A DNA stretch of 64,000 nt from Symsagittifera roscoffensis (taxonomy: Eukaryota; Xenacoelomorpha; Acoela; Convolutidae): contig NC_087065.1 of assembly GCF_963678635.1 (NCBI RefSeq), forward strand, positions 11,369,579 through 11,433,578. Reading direction: 5' to 3'. How positions within the stretch are numbered: position 1 is the stretch's first letter; each line of letters opens with the position of its first letter. A program made the position numbers and the translations under genes. The notes beneath the pieces were generated by a model, which worked only from the letters and a program-made list of their open reading frames with translations, ran no database searches and had not been told where the DNA came from. This document shows, piece by piece, positions 12,301 to 24,861 of this stretch.

Positions 12301-13165
12301 TTTTATCTCAGATTTGATAGGGCACTTTTCAAGAAAATTCAATAAGTTACTAAAAAAAGTCAAAGTTCAAAAACATGATTTTCTAAAAATCGTAACTTTT
12401 TTCTGCTACAAACAGGTATTGGTCGGTAAAAAAAGAAGGTTCCTAAAATTGGTTTTCTCGATTGAACACTTAACCTGAGAATAGGCACGGCTTTTCCGAG
12501 GACGATAACTTTCTGTGAAGCCGTTATTGCAAGGAAACTTCTCACTGTTATCTCAATTGAACCCACAAACTCAGGTTTGCTATGCTAGTTTCGGGAAACG
12601 TCAAAAAGATTCAAAAAACGGTGATGTGGACGAAATGCGTATTTTCAAAAATTGGGCTCAGCCCAAAACCTTGGTTGTTTCTCTACTAAAATAAGTTAGA
12701 GGAGTGCAAACTTTTGAGAATTTGGAATTTTTCCAAAGACAACAGTTCTTTTACAAAAATTAAATAGTAGCCGCTTCTGCAGGGAAAATTTGCGCAAACT
12801 CTTCCTTCGATAGAACTTTTCATCTCAGATTTGATAGGGCACTTTTTAAGAAAATTCAATAAGTTACTTAAAAAAAGTCAAAGTTCAAAAAAATGATTTT
12901 CTCAAAATCGTTGCTTTTTTCTGCTACAAACCGGTTATGGCCGGTAAAGAAGAGAAGATTCCAAAAATCGGTTTTTTTGATTAACACTTAACCTGAAAAT
13001 AGGCACGGTAATTTTCGAGTTAAGTCAAAACACAGTTAATTCGATTGAACCAAAAAAAAAACAGATTTGCGAGAGCAGTTGGAGAGACAAGTCAATAATT
13101 TTCGAAAAGGGTGAAAAAAAATAAACTTTTGATTTTCCCAAGGGCAATCATTTTTTGTGTCATTT
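9366..13165. repeat. 3.8-kb tandem duplication, copy A
   Basis: The segment beginning TTGAGGATCTCCACAATTTT and ending GGGCAATCATTTTTTGTGTC is repeated directly and immediately by the next 3.8 kb. The two copies are almost identical throughout, and visible differences are mostly homopolymer lengths: a C-run of 16 against 17 and a G-run of 7 against 8. It lies inside the 11-kb intron of the UBAP2/lingerer-like gene. It contains G-rich and C-rich runs and the palindromic GGCGCCAAAGGCGCC, but no gene. Confidence 0.9.
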
Positions 13166-16100
13166 TTTGAGGATCTCCACAATTTTTTGTCTAAGAGTAG
13201 GAAGAACAGAGCATCCTTGCCTAAATTTATGTTGGTAATTTTTATCTTAGACAGATCTACGACTTTCTCGAGGGGGGGGAGGGGGAGGATTTTCAGCTTT
13301 TATCGAACTTTTTTGTTAGTTAGGTCGACCAAATTAATTTTTCGAGCTCTCCTGAAGCACTGAAAAATCCCTGTTTGCCAAATTTTTTGCGCCACAGGCA
13401 AAATTTTAAAGAAGGCCAAATATGCCTTTTTAGGCAATTTTTGGAAAATGTTGACAAAAATTTGCATTTTTTCGGCGCGCGCTCCCCCCTCAAAATTAGT
13501 ATATTTTGGCGCCAAAGGCGCCTTTAAAAAATTATTAGGGTCTGTCACCAAAAATGGATATTTCACTATGGTACAAAGCCAGCCCCCCCCCCCCCCCCCA
13601 TCTCCCCAAATCCGACCCTGTTCCTTTTATTAAATTTTTTTACGGAAAAGAAAAAGCATAAAAACAATTATTTCTGAAATTCCGTACTTTGTTATAGAGA
13701 AATTACTAGTAAACAAGGATATTTGGAAATCTTTCCAAAATGTAACCCTTAACTCCCAAAACTTGCGATACAATGAATACAGTAAGCACAACTTTGGATT
13801 TTCAAAAAAAAAACACAGATTAGAATATTTTGAATTTCAAGTTCAGTCTATGATTGACGAAATTATGATAAATTGGAACCAACTCGAAATAACTGGATTA
13901 ATGACCGAACTTTTTATTTCGTTGTGAAAACAAAAACAAAAACCACATTTGGAACCGGGAGTCGTTCACGTTTTTTTTCGCGCCGTTTCTATTTTCGTAA
14001 TTAGAGAGCGCAATTTACCTTAATTTAAGCAGTTGAACGTAAATGGAGCTCGAAATATATATCTAAGTGCAATCATAAAAAATTAATGCATGAAATCAAT
14101 TCGATAGTTGTTTAAGCAGTTTGACTTTTTCAGGAAAAAATCATAAGACCTATATAAGTAAAATCACTGTTTATTAACGAGAAAGAGAGCAGGCGAAAAA
14201 ACGAAAACCAAAAATTAAGCAAGGATATTTAGTTTTTGTGACAAACTGAACAAATATTGAAAACTTAGTTGATCGAAAATTGGTCGATCAAGGAAATCAC
14301 AAAAATGTATATTTCACTGTAGTAGCATATGTTGAGAAAAACATCCTTTGGAAACTCTTTCAATTTCAAGAAGCCTAAATTTCAGTTGGTAATATTATTC
14401 TTATGCATAAGATTCCTTTTATTAGCTTTCGTACGAAGAAAAAACACTATAACCTTTATTACTAAAATCCTGTACTTTGCGATAAAAGAGCTTAATAACA
14501 AGGAAAGCCGGTTACTGCTCAAGTAGCACAGATTCCGACCAGGACAAAAAAGAAAAAAGTTTTTTCAAATTTGTGTCGTTTTTTTCTGCGTAGTGGGACA
14601 AAAAAAAAGTGAACGAAAAAAAGCACCTGGGCATTTAAGACATTCATAGTAAAATCAGCCATTTGAAAAACCCAATTAGAAAATACTAGAAAAACAAAAA
14701 GAAAATTGCTAAAAAATCAAAATATTTCAAAAAATCTTTCGCAGAAAGTTTTCGAATTTTGAAAACTTTGATTCCCAGATTGGCGCCAAAAACTTACTTA
14801 ACCCGAGTAAAACTGAGTTTTAAGGGATCAAAATTAAGCATCAATAAGCTCATGTAAGCCTGCCTAGCCTCACCTTATAAGCTTGCACTTAGATCGAAAA
14901 TTTCAAACTGGTTTTCAAATTTTTTTATGTCATTCGAATCACTGCTGAAAGAGCTTTAATATGATATATCACTCGACTCATTCCGATGATTACTTGTGGT
15001 ATCTGATTTTGCGTGGAAAACTGAAAAAAAAAGAAAAAAAACTAACACACCCTAACAATGTTCAGAACAAAAACAATGATCTTTTAGAAATCTTTCCATG
15101 AAACCTCCAACAAACCCCAACCAAACTGACAAGATTCATAGAGAAACGATGCGGAAACTCGCAAAACTAGCAATACAAAAACATAGCAAACGCAATTTTG
15201 GAATTTCAAAAAACAGCAGGTTAGAGCTTTTCGAAATTCAAGAAAAATGTTTGTAAAATTTGAACCAACATCAGAAAACTTGATTAATCACCGACTTTTT
15301 TATGCTGGGAAATCTTGAAACCGAAAACCACAATCGGACCCGAGAGTCTTTCACATTTTTTGCACCATTTTTACTTTGGTAATAAGAGCGCAATTTACCT
15401 AACTTTTACACAGATGAATTGGAATGGAGCTCGAAAAGATATATACCTAAGCGCATTCATAAAAGAATGAATATATATGAAATCACTTGTATAGTTATTT
15501 GAGCAGTAAACAAGAAAACTCATCACGATCAATATAACTGAAAAGGACATCGTTCTTCTAACTTTAATAAGAACTAATGAAAAAAATGAAAACCAAAAAA
15601 AATTATCAAGGATATTTGGTTATAATGATAAATTGAACAAATATTTTCTTATGCTTTTCTTTTGGTAACGGGCGGCTGAACAGGTAAAATCTAAAATAAT
15701 AAATGTAAGCACAGCTTATAAACCAAAAATAGAATAAAAAAGGATAGCCGGTCGGTTACTGATCAAGCAGCACAGGAGGTTGCGACCATAGTCTATATTA
15801 CAACGCAATCATGAAAAAAAAATGAAAAAGGTTGAAAACCAGGAGAACTTAAAATTTCGTATGTCTCGATGAAGGACACAAAAGGCTTGACTAAAGCTGA
15901 AAGTATGCATCTGGTATTTTTTTGAATTTGTTAGACTGATGTGGACGAAATGCGTAATTTCAAAAATTGTGCTTAGCCCAAAACCTTAGTTGTTTCTCTA
16001 CTAAAATAAGTTTCCAAAAACATAAGTTCTTTTACAAAACATAAGGAGTAGCCGCTTTTACAGGGAAAAAAATTGCGCAAACGCTTCCTTCGATAGAACT

Positions 16101-18060
16101 TTTTATCTCAGATTTGATAGGGCACTTTTCAAGAAAATTCAATAAGTTACTAAAAAAAGTCAAAGTTCAAAAACATGATTTTCTAAAAATCGTAACTTTT
16201 TTCTGCTACAAACAGGTATTGGTCGGTAAAAAAAGAAGGTTCCTAAAATTGGTTTTCTCGATTGAACACTTAACCTGAGAATAGGCACGGCTTTTCCGAG
16301 GACGATAACTTTCTGTGAAGCCGTTATTGCAAGGAAACTTCTCACTGTTATCTCAATTGAACCCACAAATTCAGGTTTGCTATGCTAGTTTCGGGAAACG
16401 TCAAAAAGATTCAAAAAACGGTGATGTGGACGAAATGCGTATTTTCAAAAATTGGGCTCAGCCCAAAACCTTGGTTGTTTCTCTACTAAAATAAGTTAGA
16501 GGAGTGCAAACTTTTGAGAATTTGGAATTTTTCCAAAGACAACAGTTCTTTTACAAAAATTAAATAGTAGCCGCTTCTGCAGGGAAAATTTGCGCAAACT
16601 CTTCCTTCGATAGAACTTTTCATCTCAGATTTGATAGGGCACTTTTTAAGAAAATTCAATAAGTTACTTAAAAAAAGTCAAAGTTCAAAAAAATGATTTT
16701 CTCAAAATCGTTGCTTTTTTCTGCTACAAACCGGTTATGGCCGGTAAAGAAGAGAAGATTCCAAAAATCGGTTTTTTTGATTAACACTTAACCTGAAAAT
16801 AGGCACGGTAATTTTCGAGTTAAGTCAAAACACAGTTAATTCGATTGAACCAAAAAAAAACAGATTTGCGAGAGCAGTTGGAGAGACAAGTCAATAATTT
16901 TCGAAAAGGGTGAAAAAAAATAAACTTTTGATTTTCCCAAGGGCAATCATTTTTTGTGTCAAAAAATGTGGGCTACGTCGCATTTGCAAAAGAGCTTCAT
17001 ACAACCCGTTCTTCTGATTGAACCCAAAATCTCAGAAATGGGAAGTTATTTTTTGTAAAATTCGAAAAATTTATAATAAAAAAACGCTCAAAAAGTCAAA
17101 AAATTGACTTTTCCGAGCACGATAACTTTCCGTGTAGCCGTTACTGCAGGGAAGCTTCTCACTATTATCTCAATTGAGCCCACAAATTCAGGTTTGCTAT
17201 GTTACTATTCGGGAAACGTCAAAAAGATTCAAAAAACAGTGATGTGGACGAAATGCGTAATTTCAAAAATTCGGCTCAGCCCAAAACCTTCCCTGTTTCT
17301 CTACTAAAATAAGTTAGTGTGCAAATTTTTGAGAATTTGGAATTTTTCCGAAGACAACAGTTCTTTTACAAAAATTAAGAAGTAGCCGCTTCTGCCGGGA
17401 AAATTTGCGCACACGCTTCCTTCGATAGAACTTTTCATCTCAGATTTGATCGGGCACTTTTGAGAAAATTCAATAAGTTACTAAAAAAATGAGTCAAAGT
17501 TCAAAAACATGATTTTCTCAAAATCGTAACTTTTTTCTGCTACAAACAGGTTATGGCCGGTAAAGAAGAGAAGATTCCTAAAATAGGTTTTCTTGATTGA
17601 ACACTTAACCTGAGAATAGGCACGGTAATTTTCGAGTTAAGTCAAAACACAGTTATTTCGATTAAACCAAAAAAAAACAGGTTTGCGAGAGCAGTTGGAG
17701 AGACAAATCAATAAGTTTCAAAAACGGTTAAAAAAATTAAACTTTTGATTTTCCCAAGGGCAACCATTTTTGGTGTCAAAAAAAGTGGGTTAAGTCGCGT
17801 ATGCAAAAGAGCTTCATACAACCCGTTCTTTTGATTGAACCCAAAATCTCAGATATGGTAGGTTATTTTTTTGTAAAATTCGAAAAACTTAAAATAAAAA
17901 AGCCCTCAAAAAGTCAAAAAATTGACTTTTCCGAGGACGATAATTTTCTGTGTAGCCGTTATTGCAGGGAAGCTTCTCACTATTATCTCAATTGAACCCC
18001 CAAATTCAGGTTTGCTATATTACTTTTCGGGAAACGTTAAAAAGATTCAAAATCGGTCAA
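12130..18060. repeat. tandem units of about 0.5-0.8 kb inside and beyond the duplication
   Basis: A recurring block (GATGTGGACGAAATGCGT, then CAGCCCAAAACCTT, TTTCTCTACTAAAATAAG and CGATAACTTTCYGTG) starts near 12130, 12620, 15930, 16420 and 17240, with a partial unit to about 18060. The units are diverged from each other, so this tandem array is older than the 3.8-kb duplication that copied two of its units. A weak relative lies near 25670. Confidence 0.7.
13166..16961. repeat. 3.8-kb tandem duplication, copy B
   Basis: This is the second, near-identical tandem copy of 9366-13165. The last shared bases are TTTTTTGTGTCA, after which the sequence continues into another diverged unit of the 0.5-0.8-kb tandem family (16962-18060). 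Confidence 0.9.
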
Positions 18061-18069
18061 ACAAATTCA

Positions 18070-19560
18070 CTATTTTTCCTGATGCGCCATAATTTATGTT
18101 TAAAAGAGTTTGGGTGTAGCCAGCCACAGAGGGGAACTTTTCAAATCTGTTGTACTTAATGAAACAAAATCTCAGATTTGGTTGGTTAGTTTTTGAGAAA
18201 ACCAAAGAAACATCAAAAATACCGGTAAAATATTCCCCCCACAGACATTTTCGAAGGCTTTAGACAAAGGGGTTAAAGCAAAAAGAGACCAGGTGAGTAT
18301 GCAGGCACACAAGGGTGCAGGCGGTTTAAATATATGGATACCTCTTTTTACAAATTTCAAAGCGTCTAAAAATGAAAAACCCAATCCTATACTTTTTCAT
18401 AATTCCTGTTTTTATCAAACAGAAATTCCAGGCAAACATGCCAAATAAGATAATTGAAATTCAAATTAATAACTAACATATCTTACGAAGCGGAAACAAG
18501 GCCGACAATCTTTGAGCAGACACCAGTTGAGCCGAAAAAAAACTGATTCTGTAAAAATTTTTTTCCAAGTTTAAAGTCCCCCAGGATGATCAAAATTGCC
18601 TATAGGATCAGTACTAATTGAACTTAAACTATACATTTTTTAACAAAAAAATAGTGTAAAATTTCAATTGGTCGGAACAAAAAGTTATTGGTGGCAAACT
18701 TCGACAATATAATCCAGCGAAAGGCGAAAGTAACCGACAGCCTTGCAAAAACATTAAGCTAAAGAAAAACTCGGGAAAATTTTAATTGAAGTGAGCAAGC
18801 AAGCATCTATTTGAACAACTTGCATAATCAATTACGTCCCATCGAAATTCGGGCTTCAAAACTAAGCAACAAAAGATTCTTCTTAAAATAGTCCCATTCC
18901 GTAAATTAGTCATATTCCGTCCATTTAGTCTCATTGCCGGTTAATGTACAGGTTTACGGAAAGTTCAGACCACAGTTGAACTTCGCAAAAATCAATCACG
19001 AAAAAAAACCTTTACTCTTTGAATCTCATCGGTGCAAGGTTAGAACAGTTGGTAAATTTGAACACTCTGATTCGACTGATAAAAACAGGTTCCTATCAAG
19101 ATTTAAGCTCAGTTCAGTAGACGGGGTTACGTGATGTAACACAATATTCTGCCCGACACACCATCCAATATAATTTCAAAATATCTTTGATGCAGTCGGG
19201 TGTTTCGTGCATAAAAAAAAACTTAAACACACCGGAATAAAGTTACTCCCCTTTTAAAATGGTCGGAACACTTAAATTGAGAGGTAGAGTAAGAAACACA
19301 CCCAAATACAAAACTCCTCCCCATGTTCCGAATGGTCGAAACAATTAAATTGACAGTTAAATTTAGTCTTAAATTTAAATTGAGTTAAATTTAGTCACGC
19401 CCTTTTTGAAATTTTTAATAATCTGAACAAAACTTTCAAGTCCCCCTGAAACTACCCTGTAGTAACTAGTACCCACCCAGTAGTTAAAATTGAACTTTCA
19501 CGAAATTGAGCATGTCAGCTGATTGAGCAAGTGATTCAACTGATTTTGTTGAATTAGTTG
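18070..19560. other. non-coding intron sequence
   Basis: I see no exon, RNA gene or well-bounded repeat here. It is AT-rich intron sequence of the UBAP2/lingerer-like gene with short fragments of dispersed repeats. Confidence 0.4.
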
Positions 19561-20014
19561 TTAACCCGAAAAAAAGTCTACATTCCGATTTGATAACGCT
19601 AGCTAATTGCAAGCGTGAAAATCCATTTCCGAAACAAGAATTTGATCATTTTTTTGTGACCTTTACACTTTCGCAGTTCGATAGTGGTGTTTGCTTTCCT
19701 TTCAACAAAGGAAATGAACTGAGCTTAACAAGAAATCTAAAGTCAAACCACGAAAATAAATTTGAGACTGAGCTAATTCTTGAAAAAAAAATGGTCACGA
19801 CCTAGATAAGAGTCTGAACTACGTTCATTAAAAGTCTAGTTCCCGAATATAAAACGCTTGCTATCGCAAATGCTAGCATTTGAAAGCGAACCAAGCTAAA
19901 AGCTACCAGGCATTTCTTTGACGTATTATATTAGATATCTACTTGGAAATGAGACAGTCTTAACCTTTTTTCACTTAAAATGTCCCACATGCAAAATTGT
20001 AGAAATAAACTTAC

Positions 20015-20458
20015 AGCCACTCGTCTGATAAGCTGTGTTAACATTGCTCCTGCCGAAGATATTGTTGGAATTCTGGTTTGAATATCTGAGTTGGTCATCC
20101 TGTTGTTGCGATGCACCACCTGCCGCACTCGCTGAAGATGTCGGCACCGTGGAACCCGTAGATGAAATGATTTTGCTACTATACGCAGCATTATTGGGTT
20201 GGGATGCTGCTGCGGCAGAAGAAGCAAAGTAACTGTTACTTTTACTACTATCAACTGAATGTTTCGTTGGCGTCGTGTACAAATTAGTGTTTGCTGTTGC
20301 TTGATGCGACTTCTGATCGGCTGCTGTGTTCGAGTCTGTATGAGACACTTGCTGTGGCGGCTGTTGTGATTGTTGATGTTGCAGTTTGTAAAATACTGAC
20401 TGCTCCTGCTGAGTTAGCTGATGTCTTTGCCCGTACTTCGATTGCTCGTTTGTGACAC
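20015..20458 (-). CDS. UBAP2/lingerer-like gene, Q/S-rich exon
   Basis: The acceptor is TTAATTACAG and the donor GTAAGT is the strongest in the gene. The exon encodes a Gln-rich run (QHQQSQQPPQQ), then SNTAADQKSHQATANTN and Ser/Asn/Ala-rich low complexity ending in AYQTSG. Two leading bases complete a Gly codon and one trailing base is shared with the exon at 8519-9055, across an 11-kb intron full of repeats. Confidence 0.75.
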
Positions 20459-21160
20459 CTGTAATTAAAAAGAAAGTTTTCCAAACCTATTTAAAAAATC
20501 TCGCCAATTTCTTAAATATATAATAGAGACAGACAAATAGAAGGATTGGGACGGCAGAAATGCGTTTTTGTCAAATTTTTAACCGACATTTGAAATATTT
20601 AAAGCCTCATTTAATTTCAAAAAGAAGAGGGAACTGCGAAATTCGTTGCTGAGGGTTTTACCGCGTATACCAAAGTTATGGTGGTGAAAATAATGATAAG
20701 ACGTAGACTCTATACAATTTTCAGCTACTTTCATAATTTTTCTGTTTGTGAGAAATTAGGTTTAAAAAATAGTAAACATCACTTAGATAAGTTTGGTCAT
20801 GATGTGCTAGATAGTTACATCAATGATAATGAGTTGGTTAATAATGTCTTCGGATGATTATGAATAACATAGCCAACAGACAGTAGCAAGTCAATAAAAA
20901 ATTACTGCCTTGTTCATCTTTCAAACTTTCAAGTAAAATAGATGGCCTTAAAGCTCTTCGAATTTCTAGAATGATTACTTGTGAGTGATTGACACTTTCT
21001 TTGACAAAATTAAAAAAAAAATTAAAAATTAAATTTTTTATTTCGCTGGGAAACCTAAAAATCAAATTTCAGTTTGCCTTCCTTTTGACAAAACAAATGA
21101 ATATAATTTTTTTTAAAAAATCCAAGGTCAAATCGCGAAAAAACAAACATGAGCGATAAA

Positions 21161-21290
21161 AATTTCAAGACTTTTCCTGGAGAAAAAATCAAAAATTATA
21201 ACGACCTATATAAGATTCTGAAAAAAAAAATTTCAAGACTTTTCCTGGAAAAAAAACGAACATTTATAACGACCTATATAAGATTCTGAA
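21161..21290. repeat. two tandem copies of a unit of about 68 bp
   Basis: A unit running from AATTTCAAGACTTTTCCTGG to CCTATATAAGATTCTGA is present twice in direct tandem. It is a local duplication of the 3' end of the dispersed 450-bp repeat. Confidence 0.6.
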
Positions 21291-21736
21291 ATTCGTTCAT
21301 CGACTCTTCAAAAGTTAAGGACGGTCTTTTTTTCATAAAAGGTGTCTTTCGATGCTCAAAAATGTGGAACTTACCACCTGTTCACAGTTGGGCCTTAATT
21401 GAGCGCCCAAAAGTCATTGTGATTATTCTAGAGTGCTCCAAGTCTCTCAAGTATAATGAGTACTTCGAGACGCCATCGCAGACCGTGGCCGTCTCTAATA
21501 CCATTGACAAAAAATTTCTTTAAAAAAACAATTTCAAACATAAGTATTTTGCCAAGTTTGTTTTGTAATCTTTTTGCTTTGATTATATTATCTGAAATTG
21601 ATGTTTATAATGATGTTTAGAGGCGTAAAATCATCAAGGCCCGTTGATGCTCCTAGGTGGGCTGTAATCTTTGATTTTGTTCTATGAGTTTTTACAGATT
21701 GATTTAACTTTGTAATGCCTGCTGCAAGATAAAAAC

Positions 21737-22172
21737 AGAGGCGAAGCGAAACTTAGCATCACTTGCGATATTCCACAAAAGCATAAAACAACATCAGTTT
21801 GAAAGAAATGTTGAAGAAACTAGGTCTACCAAAACTTGAATTTTCATGTGTGTCGATAGAAAATCAATAAAATCAAACATTCCAGACACGCAAAACAAAA
21901 ATAAAGCCCTATGATTACCAGCAAAAAAAAAGACAATCAAAAAAGGTTAAAAAATTACAAAAGACAAAAATTTCTGTAACAAAATTACCTGCACCAGTAA
22001 AAATTTTACAAAGAGCTTTCAAAATGGTAAAAAGAAAATGAACCTTTCTAAGAGACCTAAGCCGATAAAAAATTAGCAGACACAAAAGGCTATAACATTC
22101 GAAAGAGATACCGACTGGAATCGAGCCTCTGCGATTTGCGGTCTCAAGCATGGGTGTTACCACTACATCACA
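21737..22172 (-). repeat. tRNA-headed SINE-like element
   Basis: On the minus strand the unit begins with a pol III-type A box (GATGTAGTGGTAACACC) and B box (AGGCTCGATTCC) at about 22170-22095. It runs for roughly 430 bp to a tail containing TTTCGCTTCGCCTCTG. The same tail motif is seen at other copies (25232, 26713, 27785, 29225, 31868). It is presumably a tRNA-derived SINE. Confidence 0.55.
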
Positions 22173-22426
22173 CCAAATGCACAAAAAATTCTAATTTTAT
22201 AAATTCCTTGAATTTATAAAATATTCTAATAAACAGCTTGAAAAACTAGCACAAAATAGGCAAAACTTCTCATAATTCAATTAATTCCCTAAAATCGGAA
22301 TACAATAACTGTTTTTTAATTTGAGTTAAAAATGCCCACATTTTAGGCAAATGTGGTGCTGCTGCATATAAACCGACAAACAGAAGTTCGACAAAAAACT
22401 TCGCGCTTTCTTGCTGGATTCTTGCC

Positions 22427-22505
22427 GGATTCAGTTCCTTGCCGGATTCGAACCATTGACCTTTGTCTTTATAACATGGTGAGTTAGCTCTTCGGCACAT
22501 GTGTC
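22427..22505 (-). repeat. tRNA-like SINE head or tRNA pseudogene
   Basis: The minus strand reads TGCCGAAGAGCTAACTCACC as an A-box-like region and GGTTCGAATCC as a perfect B box, about 60 bp apart. No full cloverleaf is convincing, so I read it as a SINE head or pseudo-tRNA. Confidence 0.5.
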
Positions 22506-23619
22506 TCACTTTTGATTTCACATGAACCCAAGGTAAAATGATTCAAGTGATTCTGTTACAGTAGCTTTTAATCCGGAAAAAAGAGTCTATATTCCGGTTT
22601 GATAAGGCTTGCTAATCACAAGCTTAATTAGCAACGGAACGAAAGCTACCAAAAGGAAAAAAGGAAACAAAGCTGACATGTATGAGCACGCACAAGTTGA
22701 GCTTAAAAAACTATTCGAACAAATCTTCAAAAAATTAAGTCCCCTGAAGCTACATTGAACAGGTGCCCTTGAAACTATCAAAAAAGTCCATATTCTGGTT
22801 TGAAAACGCTTGCTAATCGCAAGCTTAATTAGCAACGGAAAAACATAGCGAATTGAAGTTGGAAAAGAGTAATGAACGCAAGCAAACATTGATTTTGAAA
22901 AAATCTCAATTTTCGAATTTCAAAGAAAAAAGAATACCTTTTCAGCTCTTTGAATTTCTAGAACGATTCATTATTGGCGGCTTTTTGATAGCATTAACCC
23001 AACTTGAGAAAACTGGATCAACGGGTAAAGTTTTAATTCCGCTGGAAATCTAAAAATTATATTCGAATTTCGGAACTAGAAATTGTTCGCGTTTTTTCTC
23101 GCAATTTCCACGTCGTAATTGGAGGGTGCTATTTAGGTTACTTTCAGTATATGCATTTCAATTGAATTCAAAAATTGCATACATACCTAAGTGCATTCAT
23201 AAATGCATTAATATATATGAATGCACATATGTAGTTATTAGAGTTTTATGTACATTTTAAGACTTTTCCTGAAAAAGAAACAAAAAAAAATCAGCAAGAC
23301 TTATATAAGAGTCTTCACTACTTTCTTTACTATTAAAAATACGAAGATGATACAAAGCTGACATCTATGAGCAAACACAAGTTGAGCCGAAATAAACTAT
23401 TAGGGACTATTAGAAAAATCTTCAAAAAACTAGTTCCCCCTGAAGCTACATAGAACAACACTTGCACTTGCAACTACAATCAAAGCTGCTTACAGCACCA
23501 GCAAAATCCGTGGTGTGGTGAACAGGCGACAAAACTTGAGCAAACAAACAAAGTCCGACAATTCAAATTTTACTCGAAAAAAATTTCATTTGCATACATG
23601 CTTAAAAAAAACAAGGTCT

Positions 23620-23700
23620 GACCAGGACTCGTGCCCCTGACCATAGCACTCAGAGGCGACGGCGTCACCTCTAGGCCAAGTATGAGCTAACCTGTAAGTT
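23620..23700 (-). repeat. tRNA-like SINE head or tRNA pseudogene
   Basis: The minus strand shows TTAGCTCATACTTGG followed by a GCGTCGCC-like stretch and a B-box-like GGGCACGAGTCC. The spacing fits a pol III internal promoter. It is not an intact tRNA by eye. Confidence 0.4.
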
Positions 23701-23938
23701 GTTAAGCTTCAATAATAAAGCAAGCATGATTTGTAAAAGTTGTTGACGAGGAAAAGTCTAGTTCTTGATAGGCAGTCAAAATACCAACTTCCTGCTTATT
23801 GCCAGTAATTGTAGCACACTCTCGAAAAAAATCCTGGCGAAACTGTCTTAGTTAATTTCAAGAGGGCATTTATGTGAAGTTTGCTGAGCATGATCTGACA
23901 TTGTACGTTAGTACACACGGCAAAAAAGTATTACTAAC

Positions 23939-24524
23939 CACTCGAAGCAGGCGCATAAGCCGATGAGAGTCGCGAGGCTCCATTGGCCGCCTGGGAAGAG
24001 ATCGAACCTGCAGGGGCACCTTTGGCTGATATGCTTAAACTCTCACTCCTGTTTGAAACTCCACCGCCCTGTGTACTGCTGCCATAATGTTGTAACTCAC
24101 TACCGAGCGATGTTTGATGCTTGGATGCCACATAAGCAACATCTCCACCCATCTGAGAAGAATATCTGCCGGACGCGTAGTAATCTAAATTATTCTGACC
24201 AGGTAGATGTACACCACCTTTGCCCGAATTCAGTCCCTGCGACGGTAAGTTAGTAAACTGAGTCCTCTTATGCATGTAGTTTGGATCGATCTCGCCAAAG
24301 TTGACCGACGTTTTGATCGTGAACTGAGCAACTGGTGAAGGTAACTCGACGGGTGCCGATGGCATGTTAGTCGAGTGCTGTTTCTTGTTGTAGGTGCTCT
24401 GTTGAAGTGAGGACGGAGGCTGGCCGAACTCCAATTTTTCAGAATCCAGTGTTTCGTTGAAACCAGGAGGCACATCTGGTCCATCCGTCGAAATTGTTTC
24501 CGTTGCTTTGCTTGATAAATTGCT
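23939..24524 (-). CDS. UBAP2/lingerer-like gene, conserved UBAP2-type segment exon
   Basis: The acceptor is GTGTTATAG and the donor is GTTAGT; the exon is 586 nt, begins in phase 0 and leaves one base. It encodes PPGFNETLDSEKLEFGQPPS and, further on, MPSAPVELPSPVAQFTIKTS followed by VNFGEID. The proline/valine/glutamate-leucine-proline core followed by an aromatic FGEI-type motif resembles the conserved central segment of UBAP2 proteins. The remainder is Ser/Gly/Gln-rich. The protein is probably scaffold-like and disordered outside this segment. Confidence 0.75.
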
Positions 24525-24781
24525 CTATAACACAAAAACAATAAGTTACATCTCGGAAAAAAACAACGATACGTTTATCTCCGTAAGCTTTTTAAGATTT
24601 TGAAACATTCAGAACAGTGGTGATATATAAAATCTTGGAAGCCCCGGTTAGATCGCTCTAAGTTCGTAGGTTGTCCGATAGCTATTGCGTAAACGACTCG
24701 ATAAACTACACAAAAATCTAAAAATATTGACAGCAATGCCCACTGCCGACAGTTAAAACAGATTAAAAAATTGCAATATTC

Positions 24782-24861
24782 AACTGTTTTTTGCCCGGAT
24801 GCGATCACTGTTAAAACGATTAACTGTTTTTTACCCGGATGCGATCACTGTTAAAACTATT
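24782..24861. repeat. two tandem copies of a 40-bp unit
   Basis: The unit starting AACTGTTTTTTGCCCGGATG is repeated once in direct tandem with two or three differences. It lies in an intron. Confidence 0.65.

Noticed and set aside
9499-14526. Paired open frames of about 65-102 codons in each copy of the 3.8-kb duplication
   Set aside because: They are identical only because the DNA is duplicated. The codons are low in complexity and one frame includes a homopolymer run.
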